A stretch of DNA of 64,000 bases from Diprion similis (GCF_021155765.1 NC_060113.1:1974501-2038500); one strand, 5' to 3'. Shown: positions 20,901-30,932, counted from the first letter of the stretch. The notes: generated from the letters alone by a model not told the origin. Numbers and translations: made by a program.

Positions 20901-23531
20901 GTTCGAGGACACCTTCTCCCCTTTTCCGCCCGCTGAGGGTAAGCCTGAAAAGGACGATGGCAAGGACGATGCCAACTGGGCAAAATTCGACTCCAACGTC
21001 TTCCATTCGGACAAATCGTCCGGCGAGGGTGCCGGATCCATCGGAGGTACGTCGCCGTGGTCTCCCGATGGCAAGGAGTTCCAAGTCAAGGACGAGCCAC
21101 CCTTCAAACCAGCCGTTAATCGCAACTCCGGGGACAGTGACAACGAGTGGAAAGACGAGGAGGAGAGCGAGGGCAGCAACGGACGGCCTAGGGACGACGC
21201 TTTCTGGGGGAGCGGTGGCAAGCCACCACCACCTCGACATCAGGCCGGGTTTGAGGACCCGCGGGGCTACTACGATCACGGTAGCCCACCACCTCCGGGG
21301 CCCGTTGACAAGGAAAGGGGCTTCCGGGAACGCCCAGTGCGCAAGGGGCGCGGTTCGTCCTGGGGAAAGGGGGCGCACAGGTCGAGGGACGTTTCGCCGT
21401 GGCACGAGGAGCAGTGCAATGTTGTGAGTTTGAAAATTTTTTAACTCTGGATTTGATTGTTGGTTAAATTTGGAACGGGGCGACTTAGTCAACAAAATTT
21501 AATTACAAATTAATTTTGAAAGTGAGTACCGTGTTTGAAGAAAATTCAATCAAGTGTTGGTTCTATTGATGAAATAATTGAACGTTAGAGAAATTGAGCA
21601 GAAATGAAGAGATGTTGATTCATCGTGGATACTTTTTCGATTACACGGTACAGAAGTTAGGGAAGCCGTGGTAGAAAGCCAGCCTTAAGAAATCGAAAAT
21701 TTGTTGTTGTTGTTTTTTTCTTTTACAGAGAAAACCATAAATTATAATATTGTTAAAAATGGTTATAATAATAAGGATAATTAGTGCTATAGAAATACAC
21801 GAAGACAATATTAAATTTTATTCTTATTCTCAGATGTTCATTCCAGCTCACACTCAATTTATTTATTTGATTAAGGGATCCGTTATTCCAGGAACGCCTA
21901 TTTTTTGGTCCTAATTTTATGAAATACGTTCGTTACACGAGTACAAATTGATTATTATTTGCTCAATGAGGGTATTTTACCCCGATCTCCATTAACCGGT
22001 GTAATTGAATTATCTCTCCCACCCATAACATCGAAGAATAAACCACTAATCAGAGTTCCTTCTCCTTCTAATTACAATTTTGGCAACATTGAATCAGGGC
22101 CGGTGGGAGGACGATCACCGAGGACTGCGCTACTCGCGGAAGATCCCGTACAAGGACCACTCAGGTGGCGAAGAGGAGCCTTACAAAGGTCACTGGAAAT
22201 GCCGACCGAAGCAGAGTAGCAAACCGCGTCCATGGAGCGGGGACCGAGAGGGTTTCTGGGCGCAGGATCACCCGTCCTACGAGGAGGAGCGCAAGCGCAG
22301 AATGGCGCTGTGGGCCGAAGAGGATCGGGACCGTTTCAGCAGCCAGGAGAGCATGGGCTACGACGAGGACGAGCGGTGGGCCCGACGCTGGTCGAACGAA
22401 TACGAGCGGCGGCGGTGCCGCGAGGAGGAGGGGGGCCGGTTCTGGGGGCGGCGGGGGCCTGAGACCGAGTACACCTACCCACGAGAGCCCTACCGCCTCC
22501 ACGAGGCGGGACGATGCTGTAGCCGCGAGCGACCTCGTGACTACGCGCCGTCGGGGTGGGAGGACGAGTACGGCGAGGAGAGGGGGGAGGACTCGCCGCG
22601 CTACTCGGCCGCGCGCAAGCGCGTCTGGCCCAAACGGCCTAACAGCGCGACGGAGAACCGAAACGCGGAGCCGAGTTACGTGGAGCCGAGGCCGAAGTAC
22701 GCCGTCTCGCGCTCCGAGTGCAGCGACAACGATTCGGACGCTTACATGCATCGGCCGCGGCGTTCGCGCAGCCGCGAGAGCTACTGGGGCAGCGACCAGG
22801 AGTTCGAAGGGTGGCCGGAGCGCTGCTGGTCCGAGGGGCCCGACGGGCCCCCGACGAAAAGCGATACGCTGCACCGGCGCAGGATGAACCGGCACAAGTC
22901 TCGGGCGCAGACTAAGTCCCAGGGGTCACCGTTCGAGGACGATTTTACCCAGGAACCAGGGGAGACGTCGAGCGATCCCTTCGTCGCTACGGGACCGGAG
23001 TCTCGTCTCACCGTCGACGTCGAGCAGCAGAAAATCCCGGTCGAAACTGCTGCCCTCAGTCCCCGAGGTGGTAGTAAGGATCAAGCCTTGAGGAGGGAGC
23101 CGAGGTCCTACAAGCGGAGCGGTTACCGGCACTCGCCTTTCGAGGACGAACTCACACCGACGGCCAGCGTTTCGAGTGACACCTCCGACCGGCAGAGGCT
23201 TGGTTCGGACCTTAAAGCCACCCCCGAGGAACTCCCGAGGGACACCAAGGACCCCTTGTCTGCCGATGGTTTTGTCTCCGAGGATAGCGGGAGGGATTCA
23301 TTTTTTAACGGTGATCCAAGGTTCGACGATGACGCTTTTAATTTTAAATCTGAATTGGACGATTGCGTACCCGAACGCGCTACTACTTTACCACTCAAAA
23401 GTTCCCGCCAAATGAAGTGCTCCGCTGGCGGGAAAATCAAATCCGATATGCAGTACATAAAGAAATCCGAATCCGTTAATATATTTGTTCGCGAAAGCGA
23501 TCCTTTCGACGATGATGATTTTTTTAACTGA
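959..23531 (+). CDS. Dab: Disabled (Dab) PTB-domain adaptor protein, 8 coding exons
   Basis: Joined exons are 959-995, 8905-9119, 10354-10497, 15458-15598, 17546-17794, 17876-18166, 18613-21423 and 22098-23531, giving about 1773 aa; every junction is GT-AG and keeps frame. Residues about 15-155 form the Dab PTB domain, with runs such as RFLGEGVSFKAKLIGILEV, DLKMAIRAAGEHKQRI and SRAFGYIFGSPDTGHRFFG that closely match insect and vertebrate Dab. Residues 374-412 (FTELDPLGTG, PYVDKKDFFQ, LKNPPKK) match a second block known in Drosophila Dab. Downstream lie SH3-type proline-rich stretches (591-625 and 669-684), an acidic Glu-rich region (about 849-995) and DPF/FxDxF motifs. Dab proteins bind NPxY tails and phosphoinositides through the PTB domain, recruit AP-2/clathrin through DPF-type motifs, and in flies act with Abl and Notch in axon guidance. 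The identity is secure. The exact splice pattern is inferred from consensus sites and protein similarity. Confidence 0.96.
2342..2398. repeat. (TA)n microsatellite
   Basis: AT dinucleotides run to about 2378 and continue imperfectly to 2398. The apparent YIYIYI open frames on both strands come from this repeat. Confidence 0.9.
4701..4968. mobile_element. hAT-like MITE
   Basis: The left end CAGGGTGGCCA and the right end TGGCCACATTG form an imperfect terminal inverted repeat typical of hAT elements. The interior has repeated GGGAA-type motifs (CTGGGAACCTGGGAA and CTGGGAACTTGGAAAA) seen in insect non-autonomous hAT copies. No matching 8-bp target duplication was seen, so the copy is probably old. 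It encodes no protein. Confidence 0.55.
6965..7002. repeat. (GA)n microsatellite
   Basis: About 19 uninterrupted GA units in Dab intron 1. GA tracts can bind GAGA-type factors in insects, but there is no further evidence here. Confidence 0.9.
7600..7778. repeat. Imperfect inverted repeat (hairpin-forming)
   Basis: The left arm (about 7600-7660, containing TATACATAGTTTCTTATAAA) and the right arm (about 7713-7778, containing TTTACGAAAACTATGTATAT) are approximate reverse complements separated by a T-rich loop. It may be a decayed fold-back element or a hairpin RNA source. No coding content. Confidence 0.5.
8304..8376 (+). tRNA. tRNA-Val (anticodon AAC)
   Basis: A 73-nt cloverleaf can be drawn. 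The acceptor stem GTTTCCG pairs with CGGAAAC followed by discriminator A. The D-arm contains the A-box TGGTGTAGTGGTTATCAC, the anticodon stem is TCCGC/GCGGA with AAC at 8337-8339, and the T-arm is CCCGG/CCGGG around TTCGATC (B-box GGTTCGATCCC). A T6 run at 8381-8386 is a pol III terminator. There is no intron and CCA is not encoded, as expected for a eukaryotic gene. All stems pair perfectly, so it looks functional. It lies within Dab intron 1 on the same strand. Confidence 0.97.
8381..8386 (+). terminator. RNA polymerase III terminator of tRNA-Val
   Basis: A six-T run begins five bases after the discriminator base, the usual pol III stop signal. Confidence 0.8.
8905..9119 (+). CDS. Dab: Dab coding exon 2 (first half of PTB domain)
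   Basis: The acceptor is TCGTTGCAG just before 8905 and the donor is GGG|GTGAGA. It encodes residues 13-84, from KNEPTRFLGEGVSF to LRLRDEKTG, which contain the phosphoinositide- and peptide-binding start of the PTB fold. The open frame extends upstream to an ATG at 8826, but the extension is not Dab-like and reads through the acceptor. Confidence 0.95.
9120..10353 (+). other. Dab intron 2
   Basis: 1234 nt of AT-rich sequence. GTGAGA donor and pyrimidine-rich TTCCTCTTCCTCCAG acceptor. A short tandem of related TTTGTAATTTG/TTTGTACTTTG units is at 9906-9942. No gene seen inside. Confidence 0.85.
10354..10497 (+). CDS. Dab: Dab coding exon 3 (PTB domain core)
   Basis: The exon follows a TTCCTCTTCCTCCAG acceptor and ends CAG|GTAAAA. 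It encodes residues 85-132, DCLYHHPVHKISFIAQDMSD followed by the SRAFGYIFG block, and is exactly 48 codons in phase 0. Drosophila Dab has Ser where Cys86 sits here. Confidence 0.97.
10669..11049. mobile_element. Non-autonomous TIR element, family A copy 1
   Basis: The left end reads GGGGCAAAGTGGGTCCCTTA and the right end CTTAAGGGGCCCACTTTGCC, an inverted repeat of about 25-30 bp. The interior matches the second copy at 37308-37612 over almost its whole length in the same orientation (shared CACCTCGACTTTTTATTAAATA-type block, CACAGCTCGTAAC, TTTTCTGAACTTGAATTTA). No open reading frame of note. Boundaries are approximate. Confidence 0.75.
11949..11989. repeat. (TA)n microsatellite
   Basis: A TA-dinucleotide tract in Dab intron 3. 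Open frames through it encode only YIYIYI. Confidence 0.9.
14739..14895. repeat. Perfect 29-bp inverted repeat with 99-nt loop
   Basis: The arm at 14739-14767 (starting GAACAAAAGTTACCATAG) is exactly the reverse complement of 14867-14895 (ending GGTAACTTTTGTTC). The loop is 14768-14866. It could be a very small fold-back element or a transcribed hairpin in Dab intron 3. Confidence 0.9.
15090..15140 (+). promoter_or_regulatory. Possible internal Dab promoter / alternative first exon
   Basis: A GC-richer patch in intron 3 holds the insect initiator TCAGTC at 15107-15112 and AAG|GTGAGT at 15118-15126, a strong splice donor. Splicing to exon 4 would allow initiation at Met137 and give a Dab form lacking most of the PTB domain. 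This is inferred from motifs only. Confidence 0.3.
15458..15598 (+). CDS. Dab: Dab coding exon 4 (PTB C-terminal helix)
   Basis: The acceptor is AATTTCCAG and the donor AAG|GTAAGG, with 47 codons in phase 0. It begins VVLAMRDLFQVVFDLKKKEI, the conserved C-terminal amphipathic helix of the Dab PTB domain, and continues into a linker (residues 133-179). It contains an internal ATG (Met137) that could serve an N-truncated isoform. Confidence 0.96.
15599..17545 (+). other. Dab intron 4
   Basis: 1947 nt, carrying a 602-bp long-TIR element at 16317-16918 and TA-rich tracts after it. No other gene content seen. Confidence 0.85.
16317..16918. mobile_element. Long-TIR MITE, family B copy 1
   Basis: The left terminus TTAGAGTGGCGCAAAAAAAC is inverted at the right end as GGTTTTTTTGCGCCACCCTAA-like sequence. 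The terminal inverted repeats extend about 125-130 bp (16317-16447 against 16792-16918), including the shared AAATGTTAGTTTTTGATG and its complement. The interior matches the copy at 58178-58793 in reverse orientation. The right flank is TA-rich. No coding capacity. Confidence 0.85.
17546..17794 (+). CDS. Dab: Dab coding exon 5 (DPF/FxDxF endocytic motifs)
   Basis: It spans residues 180-262 in 83 codons, phase 0 at both ends. The segment DLLDLQFELNSLQQGIHQM matches the Drosophila Dab helix after the PTB domain. The end carries two DPF tripeptides (residues 247-249 and 252-254) and FGDSF (254-258), which fits the FxDxF consensus for binding the AP-2 alpha-ear. Donor is AAG|GTGAGC. Confidence 0.94.
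17795..17875 (+). other. Dab intron 5, 81 nt, in frame without stop
   Basis: GTGAGC donor and CCGCTTTCAG acceptor bound an 81-nt intron that is a multiple of three and has no stop in the Dab frame. Retention would insert 27 residues starting VSHLKSFGLS. Confidence 0.75.
17876..18166 (+). CDS. Dab: Dab coding exon 6 (Ser/Thr/Pro-rich linker)
   Basis: The acceptor is CGCTTTCAG and the donor TCT|GTAAGT, 97 codons in phase 0 (residues 263-359). Composition is Ser/Thr/Pro-rich, including PILPPPPSS, with WFDKETENLF near the end. The preceding 81-nt intron has no stop in this frame, so exons 5 and 6 could also be one uninterrupted exon in some transcripts. Confidence 0.88.
18167..18612 (+). other. 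Dab intron 6
   Basis: 446 nt between a GTAAGT donor and a TTCTCTTTCCAG acceptor. No other feature seen. Confidence 0.85.
18613..21423 (+). CDS. Dab: Dab coding exon 7 (large central exon)
   Basis: An uninterrupted 937-codon exon (residues 360-1296). It opens with the conserved block around FTELDPLGTG and PYVDKKDFF. Then come SH3-ligand-like proline runs (PPPLPPKK, PPPRPPH, PPPPAPPQLPKR), a long acidic Glu/Lys-rich region predicted to be disordered or helical, and Ser/Pro-rich DTFSPF-type motifs. The donor is GTT|GTGAGT. Read-through would add only VSLKIF before a stop at 21442-21444, a potential short C-terminus. Confidence 0.95.
21424..22097 (+). other. Dab intron 7
   Basis: 674 nt, AT-rich, GTGAGT donor and TTGAATCAG acceptor with a pyrimidine-rich stretch further upstream (CCTTCTCCTTC). 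Nothing else seen. Confidence 0.8.
22098..23531 (+). CDS. Dab: Dab coding exon 8 (C-terminal exon)
   Basis: The acceptor is TTGAATCAG at 22089-22097, in frame with exon 7. It encodes residues 1297-1773: first an unusually GC-rich Arg/Glu/Trp-rich stretch (22230-22900), then endocytic motifs SPFEDDF, SSDPF and SPFEDEL. The protein ends NIFVRESDPFDDDDFFN with TGA at 23529-23531. The terminal acidic DPF motif is typical of clathrin/AP-2 adaptor tails. The open frame extends 18 nt upstream of the acceptor without homology support. Confidence 0.9.
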   Translation, partial: GRWEDDHRGLRYSRKIPYKDHSGGEEEPYKGHWKCRPKQSSKPRPWSGDREGFWAQDHPSYEEERKRRMALWAEEDRDRFSSQESMGYDEDERWARRWSNEYERRRCREEEGGRFWGRRGPETEYTYPREPYRLHEAGRCCSRERPRDYAPSGWEDEYGEERGEDSPRYSAARKRVWPKRPNSATENRNAEPSYVEPRPKYAVSRSECSDNDSDAYMHRPRRSRSRESYWGSDQEFEGWPERCWSEGPDGPPTKSDTLHRRRMNRHKSRAQTKSQGSPFEDDFTQEPGETSSDPFVATGPESRLTVDVEQQKIPVETAALSPRGGSKDQALRREPRSYKRSGYRHSPFEDELTPTASVSSDTSDRQRLGSDLKATPEELPRDTKDPLSADGFVSEDSGRDSFFNGDPRFDDDAFNFKSELDDCVPERATTLPLKSSRQMKCSAGGKIKSDMQYIKKSESVNIFVRESDPFDDDDFFN

Positions 23532-25200
23532 TCCGAATGCGTTTACGGTATTTAATAACGGTAGGTTTTTTTCTTTCTCTTTGTTTCTTTGTTTTGTATA
23601 CTTACGAAAGGACTGAAGATAGTATCGAGGATTTGTTTTTTTTTATTTATTTATTTATTTATTTTTTTTCAATTTTTTACATTTCCAAGCAATTATCTGT
23701 TCGTTATTTCAATCAAATACGCCGAGGGGAAAGAGAGAAAATTCAAGTGAATCACTCGGTGTCTGGAAGAGAGTCTGTCGAAAATTTGTAGCAATTAAAG
23801 TATACATATAATGATAATGTGGCTTATCGATGCGAATGTATTTTGCTAATTTCTTGACTGGAATTTTTTTGGTTGGTGAGTAAAATTACACTTGATAAAC
23901 GGTATTAATGTACCTAATTGGTGGGTGAGGAAAAAAAATTTGATAATAATTGAGGTTAATAATAATATTTGATTAACTTGCGTCTTTCGTTCGAGTATAT
24001 ATATATATATATAAATAAATAAATACATCATATATGTACGATACACACATTGCATACATACGTATAGTGTTTCCTATAGAATTTCTAGTCGACGATTGTG
24101 ATAATCGTTCAAGTTTTGTATTTTATTTTATTTATTTATTTTTTTTAATGTTTTTTTTTTCGATTTTGTGTATTTTATTACAGCTTCAGGTTTGTAAATA
24201 GTGATATATTGCCTGTTTCGTTACGTTTATAACTATGATAATGGTAATAATAATAAAAACATAGAAAGAGTAATAATAATGATAATGATAATAACAACAA
24301 CAACAACAACAACAACAAAAACAACAATAATAATCAAACGAGAGGTTGCCCAAATTCTCGTTATTTATAATTTTTCGCAACTTGATTTAACGAAGTAGTT
24401 AAAAGCAATTCTGTGTCAGTTCCTGGCTCAAGTTTTCATTCGCAGTTTTCTGTATATGAAAATCAGTCATTCCATAATTATAGAATTCTTCCCGCTTCTT
24501 CTAAGGCTGAATATAATGCATTCGATTCGGGAGCATCGGCAAGTAGCTGACGGAAATGTTCAATTGAAAAATAATAAATATTGAATATATTAAATATAAA
24601 TACAAATACATGTAATAATATACGATAAACGATTAACGATACGATTAAGTTAATACTTAAGTTGCGTAAAGTTTTTACAGCACGCAGTCTGGACCACTGT
24701 AAATCTGTAGATTACACGGAAGAAGAAGGAGAATAAAATCATAATAAAGACAAGAACAACAACAAAGTAAACAAAAAAAAATAATAATAATAATAACAAT
24801 CATAATAGTTATATTAATAATGATAAAAATAATGACCCCAACGATGAACGAAGAGAAGATTGGCAGAAAATGAACTTCCAATTGCGCATCTGATCATACC
24901 CATCATTAACGTACGCGCGTGTCATGTATAATCAAATTCAAATAGTTGGAAAAGTTACGAAAAAAAAAAAAAAAAAACAATTACACGTTCACGATTGTAA
25001 GAGAAGAAAAAGAAAACAAACAAAAAAAAATTTAAATAAAATAAAATAGCAAATAATATGAAGTCGTGCTGCGGTTTCGATTTCTCTAAAATTTCACTGC
25101 GGCCGGTAGTCAAATGTCTTACAAATGATACAGAAAAAAACATAATATAATAAACATACATATAATATATCGGTAAATGTACCTACCCTAAAAATTATAT
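23532..25200 (+). other. Probable Dab 3' UTR
   Basis: Very AT-rich sequence after the Dab stop with AATAAA hexamers, including 24573-24578, 24732-24737 and 25035-25040. It holds several trinucleotide tracts, notably (AAC)n at about 24292-24318 and AAT/ATA-rich runs at 24240-24300 and 24775-24835. The cleavage site actually used cannot be decided from sequence. Confidence 0.5.
24292..24318. repeat. (AAC)n microsatellite
   Basis: About nine AAC units inside a larger imperfect AAT/AAC-rich stretch in the probable Dab 3' UTR. Confidence 0.85.
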
Positions 25201-25395
25201 GTTAAAATCTAATTCCCATATCTCTGAATCGCTATAAATCATATACATATATTTGTACATATATGTATATATTTATTGCCGTATTAATTTATTTAAAAAA
25301 CGACGAATAAGTAAATATATTATATATATATATATATAATACGTATTCGGAACCATTCAACGAATACGTTTACTTTTTTGAACGATCTTTAACAC

Positions 25396-25416
25396 TCCCC
25401 CCCCCCCCCCCCCCCC
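25396..25416. repeat. Poly-C tract
   Basis: An uninterrupted C homopolymer of about 21 nt, unusual in this AT-rich setting and potentially i-motif/G-quadruplex forming. Confidence 0.9.
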
Positions 25417-27735
25417 TTCGTGCGTCTCTTTTTGATCTATGGTTCATAATTTGATCTATTTTTATAAAATTGTTTATAATGAGAAAAATATTCGAGGCAT
25501 TAAAAATTTGAATAATAGAGAGGATTTTGATTATTGGCATTGAACAGAGATAGTCAGCCCTTCTTTTTTTTTTTTGTTCAACTGAATTCTCGTATCAAAA
25601 TTCGAATTTTATATACAAAAACCAAACGTCACACTTTTTCGCCTACCACCTCCCAAAAGCGAACGTATTTGTTGAATGGGCCCTTTGCAAATATACAATT
25701 ATGTCTGTTTTTGCGCGTGTAAGTCATTGATGACGCGATGCAGGGAATTTGCAATTGGCAAAATGTCACGCACGTGGATCGTCGCGAAAAGTTAAAATGA
25801 ATTTACAGCCCCGAATTTCAAGACAGATTTATTGATCGTTGTTATAATTTTGTTGATTGTGAAATAGTTTCGGACTTTCTGGCGAGTCTGTTAACCTATT
25901 ATAAATTACGTATACATTTCACATATACATGGATCAACAATAATCAATCAAATGTAGAAATATGCTGAAGGGAATAACATATTTTTACCTGAATATATTG
26001 TACTGTGTACATTCATTGATGTAATTGTAAGAATGTTTCACCGCAGTTGGTATAATATTGTCAAAATCACACTACGATCTATGGATGCATGCAATAATTT
26101 ATTTTTTCATGTTTTATCCCGGTATTCCCAATTCCTCAGAGTTCGGTTATAGAAAGAAAACAGTTGAAGTAAAAATAAAATGAAATGGGTCCACCGTTTG
26201 TTAAATTAATAACGCTTAATGCGATTTTTGCGCATATCTTCACCCCCAAATATGCATGAATTTATTATTAATTTATTCAATCTCAACTTACTACACGGTC
26301 GAGGTAATAATAAATGTACAATACTTTCATACCGGAATAGGTAAAAAAGAAAAAAAAAAAAAAAAAAAAACGTCGTGTGAAATTTATTGAATTTATCATG
26401 TGAATAAAAAAACTTTGATTGACAAGGAAGTAATTAATTTTTATTTCCGTTCAATCGAAAAGCTTTTCAAAACGGTAAAGAGTTAAATTAAACAATAAAG
26501 TATAGAATGAAAATTAAACGACTCAGTTGGAAAAAAAAAATAAAAAAAAATTTAGCCGTCGACGCAACGACTGCGTTAAAAATTTGTAATTTTTCAAATC
26601 CTGCTGGCAAAAGGCGCAGGAACGTTTGGCGGATGATCGTGAAAACGGTTGAAGGTCCGATAAGTATTGGGTCGAGTCGATGGCGAAGTTAAGAGAAATC
26701 TGGATTAAATAAGGGGGGATGAGTGCAGGGGTGGCATCAGGGTTCAGGAGAGAAGAGGCGAGGAAAATTCGGCTTTGTCTTCTTGTTTACCAGGTGCTTG
26801 TGCGGCGTATCCGCGTGAAGTGGTTGCCGCTGCGGAGAGAACGCGATCCGTCCATTGTGAACGACGACTCGCGACAAAGCCGCCAACTAATGCTCTTTTA
26901 TTGTGCCGCTCATTGCGAGGGGTGAGTGATCCCCGCGATATATCGAGTGCCCGTAAGCCCCTCGCGCGGGGGCGAGGAAAACCGGAGAAAGCTCCGCCCG
27001 GAAAAGAGCGAATTACGCGAAAGCCTTCGCACATACGCCAATCCGCCCTTTGCCGATTTATGTCCTCTGGATAAAGTCCCCACAGATTTTACAAGAGTTT
27101 CTAAAAATTCTTGAAGGATCGTTCACGTTCTGAGGATGCAACGAAGAACGCGATTAGACTTTCCCGAAATCATGGAAACTTATTTATACGAAAAATGTAT
27201 TTATTGATGTGAAATTCGTGCAAGTTACAAGATCATTTTCTTGGGTTTTTTTTTCCTGAAATACCGAACTTTTGCGAGACCATTTTTTTTTTTTTTTTTT
27301 TTTTTTTGTGACGTTATAAATTTGGCAACAGATAGTCTTAGATTCACGTAAGACAGTTTGTGGAACTCCACACCGATTATATTTTGACAACATCAGGATC
27401 ATTTTCGAACGATCATGAAATAAATAGTGTCAATAAATTGGCACAAATGAGTAACTTATTATTTTCTCCTCATAGACGTCATTAAGAGTACAGAGTTCGA
27501 GGCAGGAGGAAACTACACCGCGAGAGTTAGGGGTTGAAGCCCTGGATGAGATTGCGCAACCCTGGAGGCCACGGAGTGATGTCAACGACAGCCTCGACGC
27601 CATCAGCGAGGTATAAGTATGGCGAAACAATCCCAATTATAAACATTTCTCGTGGCCTTTCAGCGAGTTGCATTTGCCAGTCGAGGATGGTGGTGGTGGC
27701 GTTGGTGGTGGTTCGTTTAGTCATCCCCTGCGTGC

Positions 27736-27736
27736 C

Positions 27737-27773
<37 letters not shown>
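27736..27773. repeat. (CT)n microsatellite
   Basis: CT dinucleotide tract with one CCC interruption at its start. Confidence 0.9.
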
Positions 27774-27774
<1 letters not shown>

Positions 27775-30700
27775 AGTCCGCAAGGACTTTTATATGCTCG
27801 CCCTTCGCTCCTTCGACAGCACAATGCCACTGCAGTACGTACCTACGAGCTTTGAGCACTTTTCGTACGTGGACATGCGGGCCTGATGCAGACGCACAAA
27901 ACACTTGCCAGGCTGCTCTTGGCCCGACACACTTCACTGGCTCGAAACAATCATCACCGGCTGAACTTCTTTATCGACTTCGAAAGCCCAGCGAGATGTT
28001 GAGGTATAACTGTTACCATCGAGTACGTTGAAACGTTTTTGTACCATTTCATTGGGGCTTTGAATTCAAAATAAGGGTGGGATGAAGGAATGGTTAGGAA
28101 ATTGGAAACGCTTTGAGTACAAGGAAAACTCGGTATACTGGCTCCAGTTTAGACCAACCAAACAAACTTTTGATGAAGATGAACGCGTTTAAGGTCAACC
28201 GAAGTGTTATCGATTGTACCTGATCCTGAAGAAAAATTTGCAAAATTCAATTCCTATGAAAAAGGTGGAAACGAAGTACGATTCATACACAAAACGGTTG
28301 ATTGTATATTATAATCGCAGAACCGTGATTTTGAGAAAAGAAAATGGCGGAGGATTGATTGAGGCGTCAGAGATTTTGGACGATTCAGGACGATTTCATC
28401 CACGGCGATAAGTTCGAAGTGTAAAAAAAGTCTTAGACTCTTTCTCTTCGGCTCGTCGAAGATTATTCCGCCATTTTGGATGTTGGTAAATATCCCAGCT
28501 CAAAGGGAACCCTCGAGTACCTACGGTTGTTGCCGGGCGAATAAGGAGAAAGAAGAACGCGTGGCGTAAGTAAGTTTTTGCTGGAACAGAGAGAGAGAAA
28601 ATTGCAAGAGGAAAACGAGGGCTCGGGGGCGGGGGTGGGGGTGGAACGCGACTGTAAGAAGCAAAGAACCGGGAGTGGGCAAAGGAGTGTGAAGTGGTCT
28701 TTGCCTTCCCGACACAAAGAATACTGTCGGTTTGCACCTTTTCGAAAAGCTGCACAGCAACGTTTATATACAACGTATATAGGGTTTAATACACGGTATA
28801 AAGCCTCCTTGCTTTTCCTTACCGAGCTTTTTGAATTTTCATCCCTCCTTTGCCAAAGAACATGCCGGCTGCAGAGCTTTTACATTGATACTCCGATGTT
28901 GGGTTCTATGTGAAAATTGAAAAATATCGTCACGTGGTTATCAGGGTAAAACAATAAACTTTTCTTTATTTTTTCCTTAATTATAATAGCAGCGAATTCC
29001 GAGCGGCGTTAGTTCAGCTCGAACCCTTTTCTTTTCGAAATTACCACGCAGCCTCTGGGACATGCGGCAAGATTATATTAATAATTTCATTTCCTCCTGA
29101 GTAACACTCGAAGCCGTTTCTGCAGCCCTCGACTATCGGGTGATTTGAAATTCAATGCGATGCAAATTCGCCCCCGGAAGGGCGAGGCTCTGGATTGCTA
29201 ACGCGAGAGGAAACTACAGGAGATACCAAACACTCGACGGTTTTACTAAGCTTATGGAATATTGATAAACCCTGCATCGCCTCGCTTCTATAACACGCCC
29301 CTTGCGGTACACCCTACACCTTTTTGCCACCCCCAACCCCCTTCAAACTCGCCATTATACACGCGGCACTGCACCGTGGTGCACTTGAAACCGGTAATTG
29401 TTAGTCAGGTGATGAAATTTCAAGACTTTCGTCACGTTCGAAGTGCACACAACGTGAGTGTAATCAGCGACCCTGACTAGACGTGGAAAATATCCAAAGT
29501 ATAGTTGGAAAGCATCGCGCGCATGTAATACCGCTGACCCGATTTTTGGTCGCGGTTAAAAGTTTAACAAGCGTATAAATTACATCGAGTATGTACTTGA
29601 AATTTAAATAAAGATTCGTTCTTGGTCCACCTTTTTAAAGTTCAAAGTTAAAATTGTACTGTTCGTTCAATTTTTATCGGTCATAATTCGTTTCCTTTTA
29701 TAAACAGGTTGATTGAACGAAAATCCATAACTTTTGTTCATTTTATTACGAATACATTCAATATTTATCTGATTATTATATTTTTAATCTACGAAAATCT
29801 CACGATCTATAAAAATACCTGAACTAAAAAATGTTGCAATTATAAACAAAAGCTTCGATTAGAATTTAATACAACGACACGTTTCGTTCGGAACGCTATT
29901 CTCTCATAAAAACTCACTGAGACAATTTTTTTTTCAGTCTTTAATTCAATACCGCCATTTTTTACGTTAACAAATATCGGTACAAGATTCTAAAGTTCAA
30001 TATTCAACGATACCAATGTGATGAAAGAAACGTTTCAGCGAATTTAAAAAACAATAGCATCTCAAATCAAGTAGTTAAAACTATCTGCCCCGAAGACTTG
30101 GATAAAAGACTTAGATAATCTACAAGAAAAAAAACCTGCCGAAGAAAAAAAGAAATGATATTCAGAGTAGATCCGTGAACAAACTGAAGATCGAAGTGAC
30201 TTTCGCATCGCGATATTTACTTATATTACTCTAGTTATACGCGACTTGGAGTAAAATGGAGGTTTTACCTTTCACCCCCTCCTCGACCCCCGCGCAATCT
30301 TTTTTCTCTTTCCTTCCCCTCATCGTCAGGCAAAGACGAGGGATGGAGGGATAATCTGCCCGATCGGTAATGCAGAAACGTACCTCTGTACTGGAATAAA
30401 AAGCGCGAGACAATGCTCTGAAAGCTCTGAAAATATTTATATTAAACTGCTTTGAGGGCTGCACCATCCAGAAGGTACGAAGGAGCCACCGAAGCTTATA
30501 TTAAAAACGGGCTCTTTGTGCGGTGTCGTTTGAAAGTTTTCGCCGCTGTTAGAACCCCATTAAACAGCCGAAGTTTTGTGTTTTTAAAAAAGGCCCGATT
30601 GGGTTGAAGGAAAAAAAAATTGTCCATCATTTTTACCCATTTTTGTAAGAAAATGCAATTCCTTGTGAAAAGAAATAACATCGCGATTTTCATCGAATTT

Positions 30701-30909
30701 TGAAATTCAGTTCAACTCCTGGTCTCGTCGAGGCTAGAAAATTTAATCATCCGGCACCGGAAGTCTGTTTTGTCAACAATTTTAACTCGAGAATTTCAAT
30801 TCCACTTTATTCGCAAACAGATTGCACAACACAGGTGTACGAATCGCGATTTTAAAAGGGGAGGAAGACAAAAAATAAAAGATGCATTTGTACCCATACA
30901 TATATTATC

Positions 30910-30932
30910 CCCCCCCCCCCCCCCCCCCCCCC
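30910..30932. repeat. Poly-C tract
   Basis: A second C homopolymer of about 23 nt, in intergenic DNA. Confidence 0.9.

Noticed and set aside
20809..21495. 228-codon antisense frame over Dab exon 7
   Set aside because: A shadow of the strongly biased coding sequence; no domain, and the sense strand encodes Dab.
22161..22895. Long antisense (244 codons) and alternate-frame sense (240 codons) ORFs over Dab exon 8
   Set aside because: They result from the GC-rich, stop-poor composition of the region; both are Arg/Pro/Ala low-complexity with no similarity to known proteins.
26719..27114. GC-rich island with several overlapping frames
   Set aside because: All frames are short, overlap on both strands, and match no known protein; more likely regulatory DNA.
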